A stretch of DNA of 62,795 nt. Source: Candidatus Gastranaerophilales bacterium (GTDB lineage: Bacteria; Cyanobacteriota; Vampirovibrionia; Gastranaerophilales; Gastranaerophilaceae). Position 1 is the first letter of the stretch, and each line of letters starts with the position of its first letter. Below the pieces are notes generated by a model. That model made no database searches. It was not told where the DNA came from and was given only the letters and a program-made list of their open reading frames with translations. The position numbers were made by a program, and so were the translations under genes. Positions 37,576-46,552 of this stretch are shown here, piece after piece. The stretch covers positions 1 through 62,795 of the forward strand of contig CALUPY010000012.1 in assembly GCA_944322755.1 (NCBI GenBank), in the 5' to 3' direction.

Positions 37576-39107
37576 GCACTAACCTCCTTTTGTTGTTCAG
37601 GAGTCTTTGCACTAAGTCCAAGCATTGATTCAAAACTACTGAATACTTTATTTTTCTGGAATATGTTAGGCATTTTTATATTAAGCGGTTTAAGCTCGGG
37701 TATAGGTTTTTTGTCACTATTTTCTTTGGAATGCGCAAGTTGCGGGAACCATTCTTCCATAATTCTCGGATAAGCCCAGTTCAATAGTCCACAAGAGAAT
37801 GGGAGTATCGCCAATCCGACAACAAGTCCTGATTTCTGTTTAAAATCAGATAAGAATTTTTCTGAGTGGTTGATTCTGGAGGTAAGCCATTTTTTTATCC
37901 GAACACTTCTAAGAGCTGTTTCATAAGTAGTTCCGTGTTCTGTTTTCAGATGGTTAACTAAATGGTCTTCTCTTTTTGGAGATTCAAGCTTAATTCTGAG
38001 TTTTTCAACAAGAGTTTCGGCTTCGAGCTTGTTCATTACCCTGCTGTCCGGTTCTACGTACTCAGGAGCTTTGTCTCTTAAAGCTTTTGCTCTTTCCATT
38101 ATACCGTCCATAAGCTCATCATTTTTGATATCTAAGAGTCTTGCGATTTCTTCTTTGGACTTATTCTGTATCAATAACTGTCTGCGGTACTCTTTTAGCT
38201 CATCTTGTGCTTTCATGGCCTCAAGAGATGTATGCAATTTTATTTTTGCGTGTGAATGCATAAGAGCATTTATGTCTCTCATTGCAATTGCATCAGTATT
38301 TTTCGCAATATATTCTTTCAGTTCCTTTTTAGCTGCTTTATCTATTTTAATACCGGCATTTTTTAATTTTTCAATATTTTTCTTTTTATCAAGATCCTTT
38401 GCCGCTTTCATTGAATATTCAGAGACATCGATATTATATTTATCTTTCATATATGTTGCAAAAAGTTCTTTTTGCGCGTTTTCAACATCCGCCGGTGCAA
38501 TAAGCAATTTGTCAGGAATTTTCCCGTCCTTAAGCTGTCTTGCAAAGAACTCAGGGAATGGCTTGTCAAAAAGAGCCGCAAGCCTGATTTGTTTCAACTG
38601 TGCCTGAAAGGCTTTGTTCTGTTGTTCATCAACATGAATTTTTCTGAATTCCTGTTTCGATATAAGCTTTCCGTCAGTTTCGGGATTATAAGAATCTTTG
38701 TATGCTTTATACTGATAATCAATCAATTCTTCCAGATAAGATTTTTGAGGTTTTGCAGACAAATCACAACGATCAAGATGGTAGGTCATTGCTATCCTGT
38801 CGAGCATTTTGTTATAAGCATTCATTATTGGCAGCTGGAATGCGAGAGTGATAACGGCAGAAATTGGTTGTCTTGCTGCAGTGTATTCTTTAGTCTGTTT
38901 GTCCTCTTTAGCAAGCGGATTGTTAATAATAAAAATAGGAGCCACACCGGCAGTACCGACTGCAGTGACAACATTGTTGAGGTTTTCGCCTTGTCCGGTT
39001 TTGCATTTTACCAAAAACCCCTGAACGCCTTTGCACTTTGACGATGCTTCGAGCATTTCCTTTTTTATTTGAAAATAATTCCTATTTAAGGTTTGTATCC
39101 TTGGCAT
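37572..39107 (-). CDS. large hypothetical protein, two hydrophobic ends and a charged helical core
   Basis: 511 aa, not recognised. A hydrophobic stretch near residues 45-65 (VVTAVGTAGVAPIFIINN) and another near 435-455 (GLVVGLAILPFSCGLLNWA) flank about 350 residues of highly charged helix (for example KKNIEKLKNAGIKIDKAAKK). This suggests a membrane-tethered, elongated cytoplasmic or periplasmic helical domain. Start: GGAAG 9 nt before the ATG at 39107 (MPRIQTLN). Coupled to the small membrane protein at 37009. Confidence 0.65.
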   Translation of the reverse strand: MPRIQTLNRNYFQIKKEMLEASSKCKGVQGFLVKCKTGQGENLNNVVTAVGTAGVAPIFIINNPLAKEDKQTKEYTAARQPISAVITLAFQLPIMNAYNKMLDRIAMTYHLDRCDLSAKPQKSYLEELIDYQYKAYKDSYNPETDGKLISKQEFRKIHVDEQQNKAFQAQLKQIRLAALFDKPFPEFFARQLKDGKIPDKLLIAPADVENAQKELFATYMKDKYNIDVSEYSMKAAKDLDKKKNIEKLKNAGIKIDKAAKKELKEYIAKNTDAIAMRDINALMHSHAKIKLHTSLEAMKAQDELKEYRRQLLIQNKSKEEIARLLDIKNDELMDGIMERAKALRDKAPEYVEPDSRVMNKLEAETLVEKLRIKLESPKREDHLVNHLKTEHGTTYETALRSVRIKKWLTSRINHSEKFLSDFKQKSGLVVGLAILPFSCGLLNWAYPRIMEEWFPQLAHSKENSDKKPIPELKPLNIKMPNIFQKNKVFSSFESMLGLSAKTPEQQKEVSA

Positions 39108-39378
39108 TTTACACACTTCCTATATATATAAAAAAACAAACAAAATGAAATTTGCGGCATGTATATACTCTTTGTTAAGAAATGTAAATCCGAGTTTAGG
39201 TTGTCATTACTACACTTTTAGCATAATTAGTATTTCAAAAACAACTGTTAAGAATTATTACAGTTTTTGTTCACATGCGTTTTAAAATCTTAACAAAGTG
39301 GAATAGTTATTATAGAGGAAATAAAAAAAGTTTCAAATTCTCTCTCTCTAATTCCTCTCTAATATGTGGTAAAGTTTT

Positions 39379-39402
39379 AACCGGCGCAGCCGGTTTTTTT
39401 TT
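39379..39402 (+). terminator. orphan plus-strand terminator
   Basis: AACCGGC GCA GCCGGTT followed by T9. No plus-strand gene precedes it. A weak promoter (TTAACA 39290-39295, 15 nt, TATAGA 39311-39316) lies about 65 bp upstream, so a very short transcript is conceivable. Confidence 0.7.
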
Positions 39403-39521
39403 GCGGATTCGAGCCGGGCTACCGATTTCATTAAATTATTCTCCTCTCGCCCCATTGCGTATGGATAGGATAAAGTGGGGAGCGATTAAATGCAACCATT
39501 GTATTTTATGCAAAAAATTTC

Positions 39522-39548
39522 TGTCATCCTGAACTTGTTTCAGGATCT
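39522..39548. repeat. intergenic palindrome TGTCATCCTGAA type
   Basis: ATCCTGAA CTTGT TTCAGGAT hairpin within TGTCATCC...GGATCT. Partial or variant copies at 18-30 and 57783-57802. Confidence 0.6.
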
Positions 39549-39679
39549 TAACTGTACAGCGTATACAACTTACTGAGCCAGTGAGATCATTAGGCACACA
39601 CTATTGATTAATAAATCCAGCGACAAAGACGACACTAGACTCGTGTAATTAACATACACAATAAGATAGAATTAACTAT

Positions 39680-39891
39680 GGCAAGATAGAAACAGGAAAA
39701 ATTATCCATCATTAGACAATTTTTTGAAAATTATAGAAGTATTAGGCTTATCCTTAAAAGATTTTGGCTTAAAAGAAACAAATATCTGTTCGGAAAATAA
39801 AGAACAACTGTTAAAGATTATCAATACTTCAACAGAAGCACAACTTAGCCTTTATATAGATATGATCAATATGTTGAAAAAGCATTTTTAA
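39680..39891 (+). pseudogene. C-terminal remnant of an XRE-family regulator
   Basis: GKIETGK (39680-39700), then, after loss of one A in an A5 run, YPSLDNFLKIIEVLGLSLKD and on to the stop at 39889-39891. IETGKNYPSLDNFLKIIEVL is the typical helix 3-5 region of HTH_3 domains. Helices 1-2 and the start codon are missing. The tail (about 45 residues after the HTH) is unrelated to the two other XRE genes here. Confidence 0.65.
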
Positions 39892-39986
39892 TAACAAATT
39901 TCGCCAAGGTTTTTGAGATAGTCCATATTAGCCTCAATAGCCTCTTTTTTGCCTGAAATCATATAATGTTTGCCATTTTTTTTCAT
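39888..39986 (-). pseudogene. short open frame, probable C-terminal gene remnant
   Basis: From the ATG at 39986 it reads MKKNGKHYMISGKKEAIEAN and ends LKNLGEICY; the frame continues upstream without a start (to about 40065). It overlaps the XRE remnant tail to tail. It looks like the end of a larger protein and has no recognised family. Confidence 0.25.
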
Positions 39987-40138
39987 AAATTCAGTAGATA
40001 AGTGATAGTTATTTTGTAATGCTCTAAAAAAATAACTCAAAAATTGTAAAAAAAATTCATAAAATTATAAAATACTAACAAATATAATTATTCAGGATTT
40101 TTAAATGACTAAATAACTAATTATAATTAGGAGACATC

Positions 40139-41626
40139 ATGAAAGTATATTTAAACACTACAACAAAAGCAAACTATTCTAACAATTTAAACCGGTATAA
40201 CAATACAAACAGCCCTTATTCAACTTTTCTTCAAAACAGCGACAAATTGGAACTTTCAGGCAAAACCAACCCGAATCTCTCTTTTAAAGCAACCTTTTGG
40301 AAACATGTTACCGCCGGAATCTCCGCAGGAGCAGCAAGCGGCGCGGCAATAGGAACAAAAGTCGGCGGTGTTGTTGATTTAGGCACTGCGGGGGCGTCAT
40401 TGGGAGTTCCAACTGCTACAGGAGCAACTGTTGGAACAGTTCTAGGCGGTATAACAGGCGCAATTGGCGGAACCGTCTCATACTTTACTTGCCAAAGCCG
40501 TGAAGAAATAAAAAAAGCTGCTGCTGAAGAAGCTGCCAAAATACAAAAAGAAAAAGCTGCTCTTGAAGCAAAAGCAAAAGCACTTGAAGAACAACAAAAC
40601 ATTGCAGATGCCAAAAATCAAGAAGCCCTGGAGAAAAAACAAGCTCAACTTGATGAATTAAAAGAACAAAACAGAATTTTAGAAAAATATGCAGTCAAAA
40701 AATACGAAGAAGCTAACGGTGTGGGTTTGGGCAGAATTGCAGGGTATTATGAAGATAAAAATCTTCTAAACGCTGCATTTATTTCACCTTATAAAAAAAG
40801 TTTTAACCCGGAAACAAAATACGAATCTTACAATGTTCCTAACGGCGTTTTGCTGTACGGTACTTCAGGAAACGGTAAAACAACATTAGCTGAAGGTATT
40901 ATTGAAGAATTAATGAATACAACTGATACAGAGTATTACAATTTATCACATTTAAATAGAGCAAAACTTGAGGACAAACTCAGTGAAATAAAAGAAAAAG
41001 CACAACAAGATTGGGAAAATAACCACAAAAGAACAATTATATTTTTAGATGAATTTGACAGATTTGCGCCAAATCCAAGTATTATTAAAAGAACACTTCA
41101 AGGCGATGATGCCGAAAATCCGTCAAACGGCTATCTTAAAAGCTTTATGAACGATTGTTCTAAATTCGGTATTACGATAATTGCAACAACAAACTATCCG
41201 AGAAATATCGAAAAACCGTTTATCGACAACGATAGCAGATTTTCTGTAAGAACAGCAATAGAACCGCCGAAAGCTGAAGATATTACACAAATTTTAAATT
41301 ACTATCTTGAAGGAGTATCAGATGATACGGTTAATTTGAAAGAAATTACAGATATTTTAATCAAAAAAACGGATAAGGATAAAGCTATGTACTCTTCTTC
41401 AAAAATCGAAAAGCTTGCAGAAAAAACAAAAGACAAAGCTAGAAAAGAAAAAAGATTTGTTTCTCAAGAAGATTTGTTAAAAATAGCAAATAAAACCAAT
41501 CCAAATATTGATAGTGAAGATATAGAAAGCTTCAAAGAGGATTTTGAATTTATAACAAATATGACTTATGAAGAATATCTTGACGAGAAAGAAGAACTTA
41601 AACAAAAAGAAAATACAGAGGAATAA
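40139..41626 (+). CDS. AAA+ ATPase with glycine-zipper membrane segment and LSFKA motif
   Basis: 495 aa. Residues 1-46 are Asn/Thr/Ser-rich; LSFKA is at 47-51. Residues ~57-115 form a Gly/Ala-rich glycine zipper (GISAGAASGAAIG, GATVGTVLGGITGAIGG) that probably inserts in a membrane. A charged coiled coil follows (~120-185). The AAA+ module has Walker A GTSGNGKTT at 241-249, Walker B IIFLDEFDRF (Asp304-Glu305), sensor 1 IIATTNYP, and an arginine in DNDSRFS. An acidic tail ends the protein. AGGAGA precedes the ATG. First gene of a four-gene operon (gaps 2, -4 and 1 bp). ATP-driven remodelling at a membrane is inferred; the family is not named. Confidence 0.88.
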   Translation: MKVYLNTTTKANYSNNLNRYNNTNSPYSTFLQNSDKLELSGKTNPNLSFKATFWKHVTAGISAGAASGAAIGTKVGGVVDLGTAGASLGVPTATGATVGTVLGGITGAIGGTVSYFTCQSREEIKKAAAEEAAKIQKEKAALEAKAKALEEQQNIADAKNQEALEKKQAQLDELKEQNRILEKYAVKKYEEANGVGLGRIAGYYEDKNLLNAAFISPYKKSFNPETKYESYNVPNGVLLYGTSGNGKTTLAEGIIEELMNTTDTEYYNLSHLNRAKLEDKLSEIKEKAQQDWENNHKRTIIFLDEFDRFAPNPSIIKRTLQGDDAENPSNGYLKSFMNDCSKFGITIIATTNYPRNIEKPFIDNDSRFSVRTAIEPPKAEDITQILNYYLEGVSDDTVNLKEITDILIKKTDKDKAMYSSSKIEKLAEKTKDKARKEKRFVSQEDLLKIANKTNPNIDSEDIESFKEDFEFITNMTYEEYLDEKEELKQKENTEE

Positions 41627-41628
41627 AT

Positions 41629-42231
41629 TTGTCCACACCCGTTTTTAAAGACTTTTATAACCACCTGGCAGCAGTTGATAAAACGAATTATCAACTGCCT
41701 GTTGCTTCGAAAAAAAAGCAAAAATATACTATGCTGCTAACTCTTGCAGGAACTGCGGCAGGTATAATTCAACCTTCTTTAAAAGTCAATAAAAACATAA
41801 ACATGCAATACGCTGTTTTTGCAAAAGAAAAACTAAAACCAATAATGACACCAGAGTTTGACAAAACACACAGGCATCAATGCATACCAAGATTCAGCAA
41901 AAATCCGATTACGCATATAAAACAAATTAAATACAGCATAAAAAATTATGATGAAGATATATTCAGTTATCAAGAAAGTCTCTCTAAATCCAAAAATGAC
42001 ATTGAACTTGAAAAAACACTTATAAATATTCAAATGAAAAAACTCAAGCTACAACAGTTTCTGGCTGAGTATAAATATATTTTTGAAGATATAAACTTGC
42101 AATTTAAAGCAAAAATGCGTGAAAAATTTGTGAAAAAAACTATTAGTGGGATTTTAATTTGGTCAACAATTGGTACTCTTGCCGGAATTGCATTAGATAA
42201 AATAAAAGAAAAAGGCTCTGCTGTAAAATGA
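41629..42231 (+). CDS. small membrane/coiled-coil protein of the AAA+ operon
   Basis: 200 aa, not recognised. A first hydrophobic stretch (YTMLLTLAGTAAGIIQ, ~34-49), then a charged coiled-coil-like region (~100-160, KNDIELEKTLINIQMKKLKL), and a second hydrophobic helix near the C-terminus (TISGILIWSTIGTLAGIAL). This predicts a hairpin-like membrane protein with a helical domain between. It starts at TTG (41629) with GAGGAA upstream, 2 bp after the ATPase stop. It lacks the Ser-Phe motif of its neighbours. Confidence 0.75.
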   Translation: MSTPVFKDFYNHLAAVDKTNYQLPVASKKKQKYTMLLTLAGTAAGIIQPSLKVNKNINMQYAVFAKEKLKPIMTPEFDKTHRHQCIPRFSKNPITHIKQIKYSIKNYDEDIFSYQESLSKSKNDIELEKTLINIQMKKLKLQQFLAEYKYIFEDINLQFKAKMREKFVKKTISGILIWSTIGTLAGIALDKIKEKGSAVK

Positions 42232-43157
42232 AAATAAGTTCAGTACAATATACAATAAGACAATATCAATCTTCTTGGTCATTTAAAGGAAAAACTATAA
42301 ATGGTCACTATTATACCGATCAAGAATACGTTGATGCAATGAAATATAAATCATACGGTCGGGTCGATTATTCATACTTTATTGACAGATATGGTTTTTT
42401 TGAATATGTCTTTACAAAAAACCCTGAAAGACACGCTAATGAAGTAAATAAGTGTATTAATGATATTAAAGAAGAGGAAAAACGGAAAAATGCTATAAAA
42501 GAAGAAAAATCAAGAGCGATAGAAAAAGCAAAACAGGAATTATCAAAAAAAATAGAAAATATTGAGAAAAAAGAAAATGATAGAAAAAAAATTATAGCAA
42601 AATATACCAACCTTGATAAAAATACAGAACTATTATCGTGCGGTTTGTCGCAGGAGAACATAGAACAACTATCTGAAGAACTTTTCCATCCTTATGGCGA
42701 AAGTATTGCGAATGAGGCGCAATACCCTAATACGCCTAATGGTGTACTTATACAGGGTGGCAACGCCGCACAGAATGAAAAAGCTGCAAAAGCGATTGCC
42801 AGTCAAATACAACAGGAAAACATAATGTCAAACTTCCAACAAGTAAATTTTGATGGGAATATTGAAAAATTCCAAAATGATTTACAAAGAATTAAAGCAA
42901 TTGCAAATCAAAAATATCCTCAAAAAAAAGAGATGACTGTAATTTATATACCTGATTTTGATAAAATTGCACTAAAACCTAACAAAGCTGATTACATACC
43001 TGAATTAAACAGTTTTTTAAAAGTTTATATGTTAAATTGTGCTAAAAACGGATGCATTTTATTAGCGACAGCTAAAGACGGAAGTAAAATAGAATCTCCG
43101 TTTTTGATAAATGATAAACGCTTTGGTGTTGTTATAAATTTAGAAAACGAGGATTAA
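42228..43157 (+). CDS. pseudo-AAA+ paralogue with degenerate Walker motifs, WSFKG motif
   Basis: 309 aa. WSFKG at 17-21, a coiled coil at ~75-125, then a domain that aligns along its whole length with the AAA+ module of the first gene. PNGVLIQGGNAAQNEKAA replaces PNGVLLYGTSGNGKTT (the P-loop Gly-Lys-Thr is lost, residues 177-187); VIYIPDFDK replaces IIFLDEFDR (Walker B Asp-Glu becomes Pro-Asp); the sensor region ILLATAKDG replaces IIATTNYP; FLINDKRFGV keeps the following Arg. It should bind or hydrolyse ATP poorly or not at all and may be a structural partner in a mixed ring. ATGA overlap with the preceding gene. Confidence 0.85.
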   Translation: MKISSVQYTIRQYQSSWSFKGKTINGHYYTDQEYVDAMKYKSYGRVDYSYFIDRYGFFEYVFTKNPERHANEVNKCINDIKEEEKRKNAIKEEKSRAIEKAKQELSKKIENIEKKENDRKKIIAKYTNLDKNTELLSCGLSQENIEQLSEELFHPYGESIANEAQYPNTPNGVLIQGGNAAQNEKAAKAIASQIQQENIMSNFQQVNFDGNIEKFQNDLQRIKAIANQKYPQKKEMTVIYIPDFDKIALKPNKADYIPELNSFLKVYMLNCAKNGCILLATAKDGSKIESPFLINDKRFGVVINLENED

Positions 43158-43158
43158 G

Positions 43159-46100
43159 ATGAGAATTACACTAAATTTAAGCCAGAAAAATACCATGGCA
43201 ATAAAGAAAAAAAGCTCGCTTAATTTACAACAATTAAAAACAGTGCCAATAAATGATGTTAATACAAACAACATTACACTGAGCAGTTTTATATTTCCTG
43301 CAGCACAAATATCTTTTGGGCAAAATCAATTTCAACCTGATGAGGATAATGCTCTTTTTAATGAGGAAGATGCAACCAGCTTTAGCATAAAACTTTTTAA
43401 CGACATAAATAAATTTTTATCAACATATAAAAACAAAACTCCTGAATCTGAATCATTATACCTGTTAAATCAGGATATAAAAGACAAAGCAATCTCAACA
43501 AAAAATATAACAATAATGAATAATGCTTCTGCAAAACAAGTAAATGCAGAACTTGTCGATATGTTTAACTTTGCGTCGGCAAATAAAATTCAAACAAATA
43601 TGCATACATATCTTTTTGATAATTCTACTGCTGATGAAATAAAAGCAAAGAAAATTTATCTCTCAGACAAAGCTTTTTCTTCAAAAAACGAAGCAGAAAC
43701 AGTCTGGCTTAAGGATAACGCAACAGCTGAAAACATTATAGCTAATAATGTTTATCAAAGGAACAACTCTAAAACTAATGCAATTTCAACAAAAAACTTT
43801 TTTGCTGCAGACAATATTAACTGTGAAAATTTAACTGCCAACAACATTTTGCTTAAAAATTCTGCTAATGTTCAGAATGCAATTATAAAAGGCGGAGAAG
43901 TTGTCCTGTATAACAATGCAAAAATTAACAATTTAAATACCAAAAATTCCAAAATAATATTAAATAAAAATACATCTATTACAAATATTACATCTGAAGG
44001 TAATCTTACAATTACAGGCAACGGAACTATCGGTGACGTAGATATAAATGGCACTCATTTATTTCTAAACGGACCGGTAAAGATAAACGGAAAAATAAGA
44101 TTTTCAACTCCTGACGGAGTAGTAATAGCTCAAAGGGGTAAACAAAATATATTTCCAAAAATTGATTCATCAATGGTAGAAAACGGAATACTCCAATTTT
44201 TAATCAGTGATAAAAATAATGTATATTTAGGAAACCCCGTAGATGTTTTTGCTTCAGGTTTAAGCATTCTGAATAATAACATAGCAGAAGAAAAGAATAA
44301 AGAACAAATTCCGGTCTATTTAAACGACAGCTCTATAATCTCAGAGATTAACAATAATCCTGAAATAAAAAGTCTTTATGTTGATTTTTATAAAGACAAT
44401 CTGCAATTATTATCAAATGATAACAAAGCAAAAGTTTTCTCTTTGTTCTGGACAAAAAATGCAAAACTGGGAGAAAAAAAGCTGGCAGACTTGTGGATGG
44501 AAATATTGGGCAAACAAGCAGAATCAATACCTGATACCCAAAAAACATACAAAATAAACAATCTCTCTGAGAGTGAAAGAAAACTTTTATTGGAAAAAAC
44601 AACACTGTACTGGTTCAAAAATCTTTTGCCTCAAATAACAACAGAACAAAATTTTAATGATTTTAATTGTTACAAACAAAATTTGGATACAATTGAAAAA
44701 TTGTTAGATAATTTAGACCAAGATAAAGAAAATATCCAAAAGACCTTGAGTGATAACAAAATTTTGTATGAAAAACTCAATTCACTACAACTTGATAACC
44801 AATCTCTTCTTGACTTTTGGTTAAAGAACGACAATCAAAAATTTACTCAAGATATAACAGAAAGATTAAAAAAGCAGCATTTGAATGAACTTCTGGAAAG
44901 TAAAAACAGACGCCAAAAAATTATTAATATAACTAAAGATGAACTAAAAAATCAAAAGAACTTTATAGAAGCTTATGAGTTTGCCTGTGATGATTTGATT
45001 AAAAACGAACCTGAACTTGATAAATTGCAGCAAAAATTGCTTGAAAAATACAAAAATAGTAAAGTGTTCTACCAAATTATTTCAGAAACAGCAAATAAAA
45101 CAAATGATACAAAAAAAATAGAAATTGAAATAATAAAAATCTTGCAATCTTTAACTAATGAATACAGACAGTTATCTATTGATGCAAGAAAAAATATATT
45201 CGACAAGACCTTGAATGTAGCGAATGTAATAACAGCAAAACCGAACACAGAGTTAGACAACTATGTAAACTTTGTATTCACCGCTCTATCACAAAATGTC
45301 CACAAAATGCAAAAAGAAGAACTGTTTGATTTTGTAAATGACACTAATGCTTTCAAAAACTTTGTAAGTAAAAATTCTGCATATTTTAGTGACTATTGGC
45401 TGGATATGGTAAAAAACGCATACCGGTTTTATGACACAAAAATGCTTGATATGATTACAAAAAACAATCTTAAATTGTTATATTCAAATGAACAAAACAA
45501 GAAAAATTCCTCAAATAAAATTGCAGAATTTGTAAACACACTGCAAAAAAATTCGGCTGATACAATTGAACAAAAAGAATTTGTCTCTCGTTTCAAAGAT
45601 AATATCAATTTTGAAAAATTGATGAATAACAGCGGTATAGATCAGAAAAAAGCACTAACTGACTTGTTAATGACAGAAGCTTTAAACGAAAACTTATATC
45701 TAAATCGTCTTAATTCCTACCCAAAATCTATTACACCGGATTCTGTAAAAGAAAATCTGGATTTAACTGATAAATACCTTGTTCTGTTAGACAAAGACTA
45801 TTCAGATATGTCTATTCAAGAAAAATACCAAACTATTTCAAAAGTGCCGGATGAAGAATTCAGATTAATGAACCGATTAATTTTTAGTGATTGGAAAAAA
45901 CACGAACTCCAAAATCTTTTAAATAATAAGTTTGTATTAATGCAGCTTGAATATAATGCCAATGCGCAGAGTAAAAACATAAAAGACAATTTAGAAACAA
46001 TAAATCATAACCTTAACAATATAAGAATAAATATCGCAGGTCAAAATTATACTTTACAGGAAATGGCAGCAAACCTTGATACTCTTGTTAATATAAGCCA

Positions 46101-46542
46101 AAAATCTTTTAAGGAGCTATATTTCATAGGTGAAAATATTGAGGCAATAAACGGCAATACACAGAGCATAAACGCTAACACAAGAGCGGTTTTGTATGCA
46201 ACTATGCAAAACTCCAAATTTAGGGATCCTGAATTGTCTAAAACAATTGAAGAATTGCTTCCTGTTACCGAAAGAGGTTCCTTTTCTGACTTTTTATCCG
46301 AGGTTGAAAAAAAATACAAAAAAATGAAAGATGAAAAAAAGAAAAAAGAACTAAAACAAATTGCAAATCTAGCAATGATTGCAGCGGCAGCTTCTGGTAT
46401 TGGATATATTGAACCATCAGTTATAACAGGCTTTTTAGGCGGGGGAGAAATTCTTACCCATGCAATTTCAGCAATAAAACCAATAGCAGACACCCTAAAA
46501 CATGTCGCTATTTTCAAAGCTGCAACAACAGGAATGAAATAA
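43159..46542 (+). CDS. large beta-solenoid/helical protein of the AAA+ operon, ISFGQ motif
   Basis: 1127 aa, no family recognised. ISFGQ is at 51-55. Residues ~105-330 are a repetitive beta-solenoid: short turns such as ISTKNITIMNNASAKQVNA, AKKIYLSDKAFSSKN and TAENIIANNVYQRNN repeat about every 20 residues, like bactofilin or pentapeptide-type polymers. Residues ~370-1050 are charged helix. The C-terminus (~1070-1127) has a lysine-rich stretch and two hydrophobic, Gly/Ala-rich segments (IANLAMIAAAASGIGYI). ATG is 1 bp after the preceding stop. As the last and largest gene of the operon it may be the client, track or scaffold for the AAA+ pair; this is inference. Confidence 0.8.
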   Translation: MRITLNLSQKNTMAIKKKSSLNLQQLKTVPINDVNTNNITLSSFIFPAAQISFGQNQFQPDEDNALFNEEDATSFSIKLFNDINKFLSTYKNKTPESESLYLLNQDIKDKAISTKNITIMNNASAKQVNAELVDMFNFASANKIQTNMHTYLFDNSTADEIKAKKIYLSDKAFSSKNEAETVWLKDNATAENIIANNVYQRNNSKTNAISTKNFFAADNINCENLTANNILLKNSANVQNAIIKGGEVVLYNNAKINNLNTKNSKIILNKNTSITNITSEGNLTITGNGTIGDVDINGTHLFLNGPVKINGKIRFSTPDGVVIAQRGKQNIFPKIDSSMVENGILQFLISDKNNVYLGNPVDVFASGLSILNNNIAEEKNKEQIPVYLNDSSIISEINNNPEIKSLYVDFYKDNLQLLSNDNKAKVFSLFWTKNAKLGEKKLADLWMEILGKQAESIPDTQKTYKINNLSESERKLLLEKTTLYWFKNLLPQITTEQNFNDFNCYKQNLDTIEKLLDNLDQDKENIQKTLSDNKILYEKLNSLQLDNQSLLDFWLKNDNQKFTQDITERLKKQHLNELLESKNRRQKIINITKDELKNQKNFIEAYEFACDDLIKNEPELDKLQQKLLEKYKNSKVFYQIISETANKTNDTKKIEIEIIKILQSLTNEYRQLSIDARKNIFDKTLNVANVITAKPNTELDNYVNFVFTALSQNVHKMQKEELFDFVNDTNAFKNFVSKNSAYFSDYWLDMVKNAYRFYDTKMLDMITKNNLKLLYSNEQNKKNSSNKIAEFVNTLQKNSADTIEQKEFVSRFKDNINFEKLMNNSGIDQKKALTDLLMTEALNENLYLNRLNSYPKSITPDSVKENLDLTDKYLVLLDKDYSDMSIQEKYQTISKVPDEEFRLMNRLIFSDWKKHELQNLLNNKFVLMQLEYNANAQSKNIKDNLETINHNLNNIRINIAGQNYTLQEMAANLDTLVNISQKSFKELYFIGENIEAINGNTQSINANTRAVLYATMQNSKFRDPELSKTIEELLPVTERGSFSDFLSEVEKKYKKMKDEKKKKELKQIANLAMIAAAASGIGYIEPSVITGFLGGGEILTHAISAIKPIADTLKHVAIFKAATTGMK

Positions 46543-46552
46543 GTTTTTTTAA

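Larger units (their letters stand above)
39117..40138. other. 1-kb region of decayed genes and repeats
   Basis: No intact gene. It contains a hairpin terminator (39379-39402), a palindromic intergenic repeat (39522-39548), a frameshifted XRE remnant (39680-39891) and a short minus-strand open frame (39888-39986). From 39403 to 39521 a GC-richer stretch has CTCGCCCCA and TGGGGAG arms but is otherwise unassigned. Confidence 0.6.

Noticed and set aside
37572-39107. Possible EF-hand (NPETDGKLISKQEF) in the 511-aa protein
   Set aside because: The glutamate is one residue out of register and position 1 is not Asp; not enough for a calcium-binding loop.
39275-39532. 85-aa plus-strand open frame
   Set aside because: It runs through a strong terminator hairpin and GC-rich intergenic sequence; no protein-like features.
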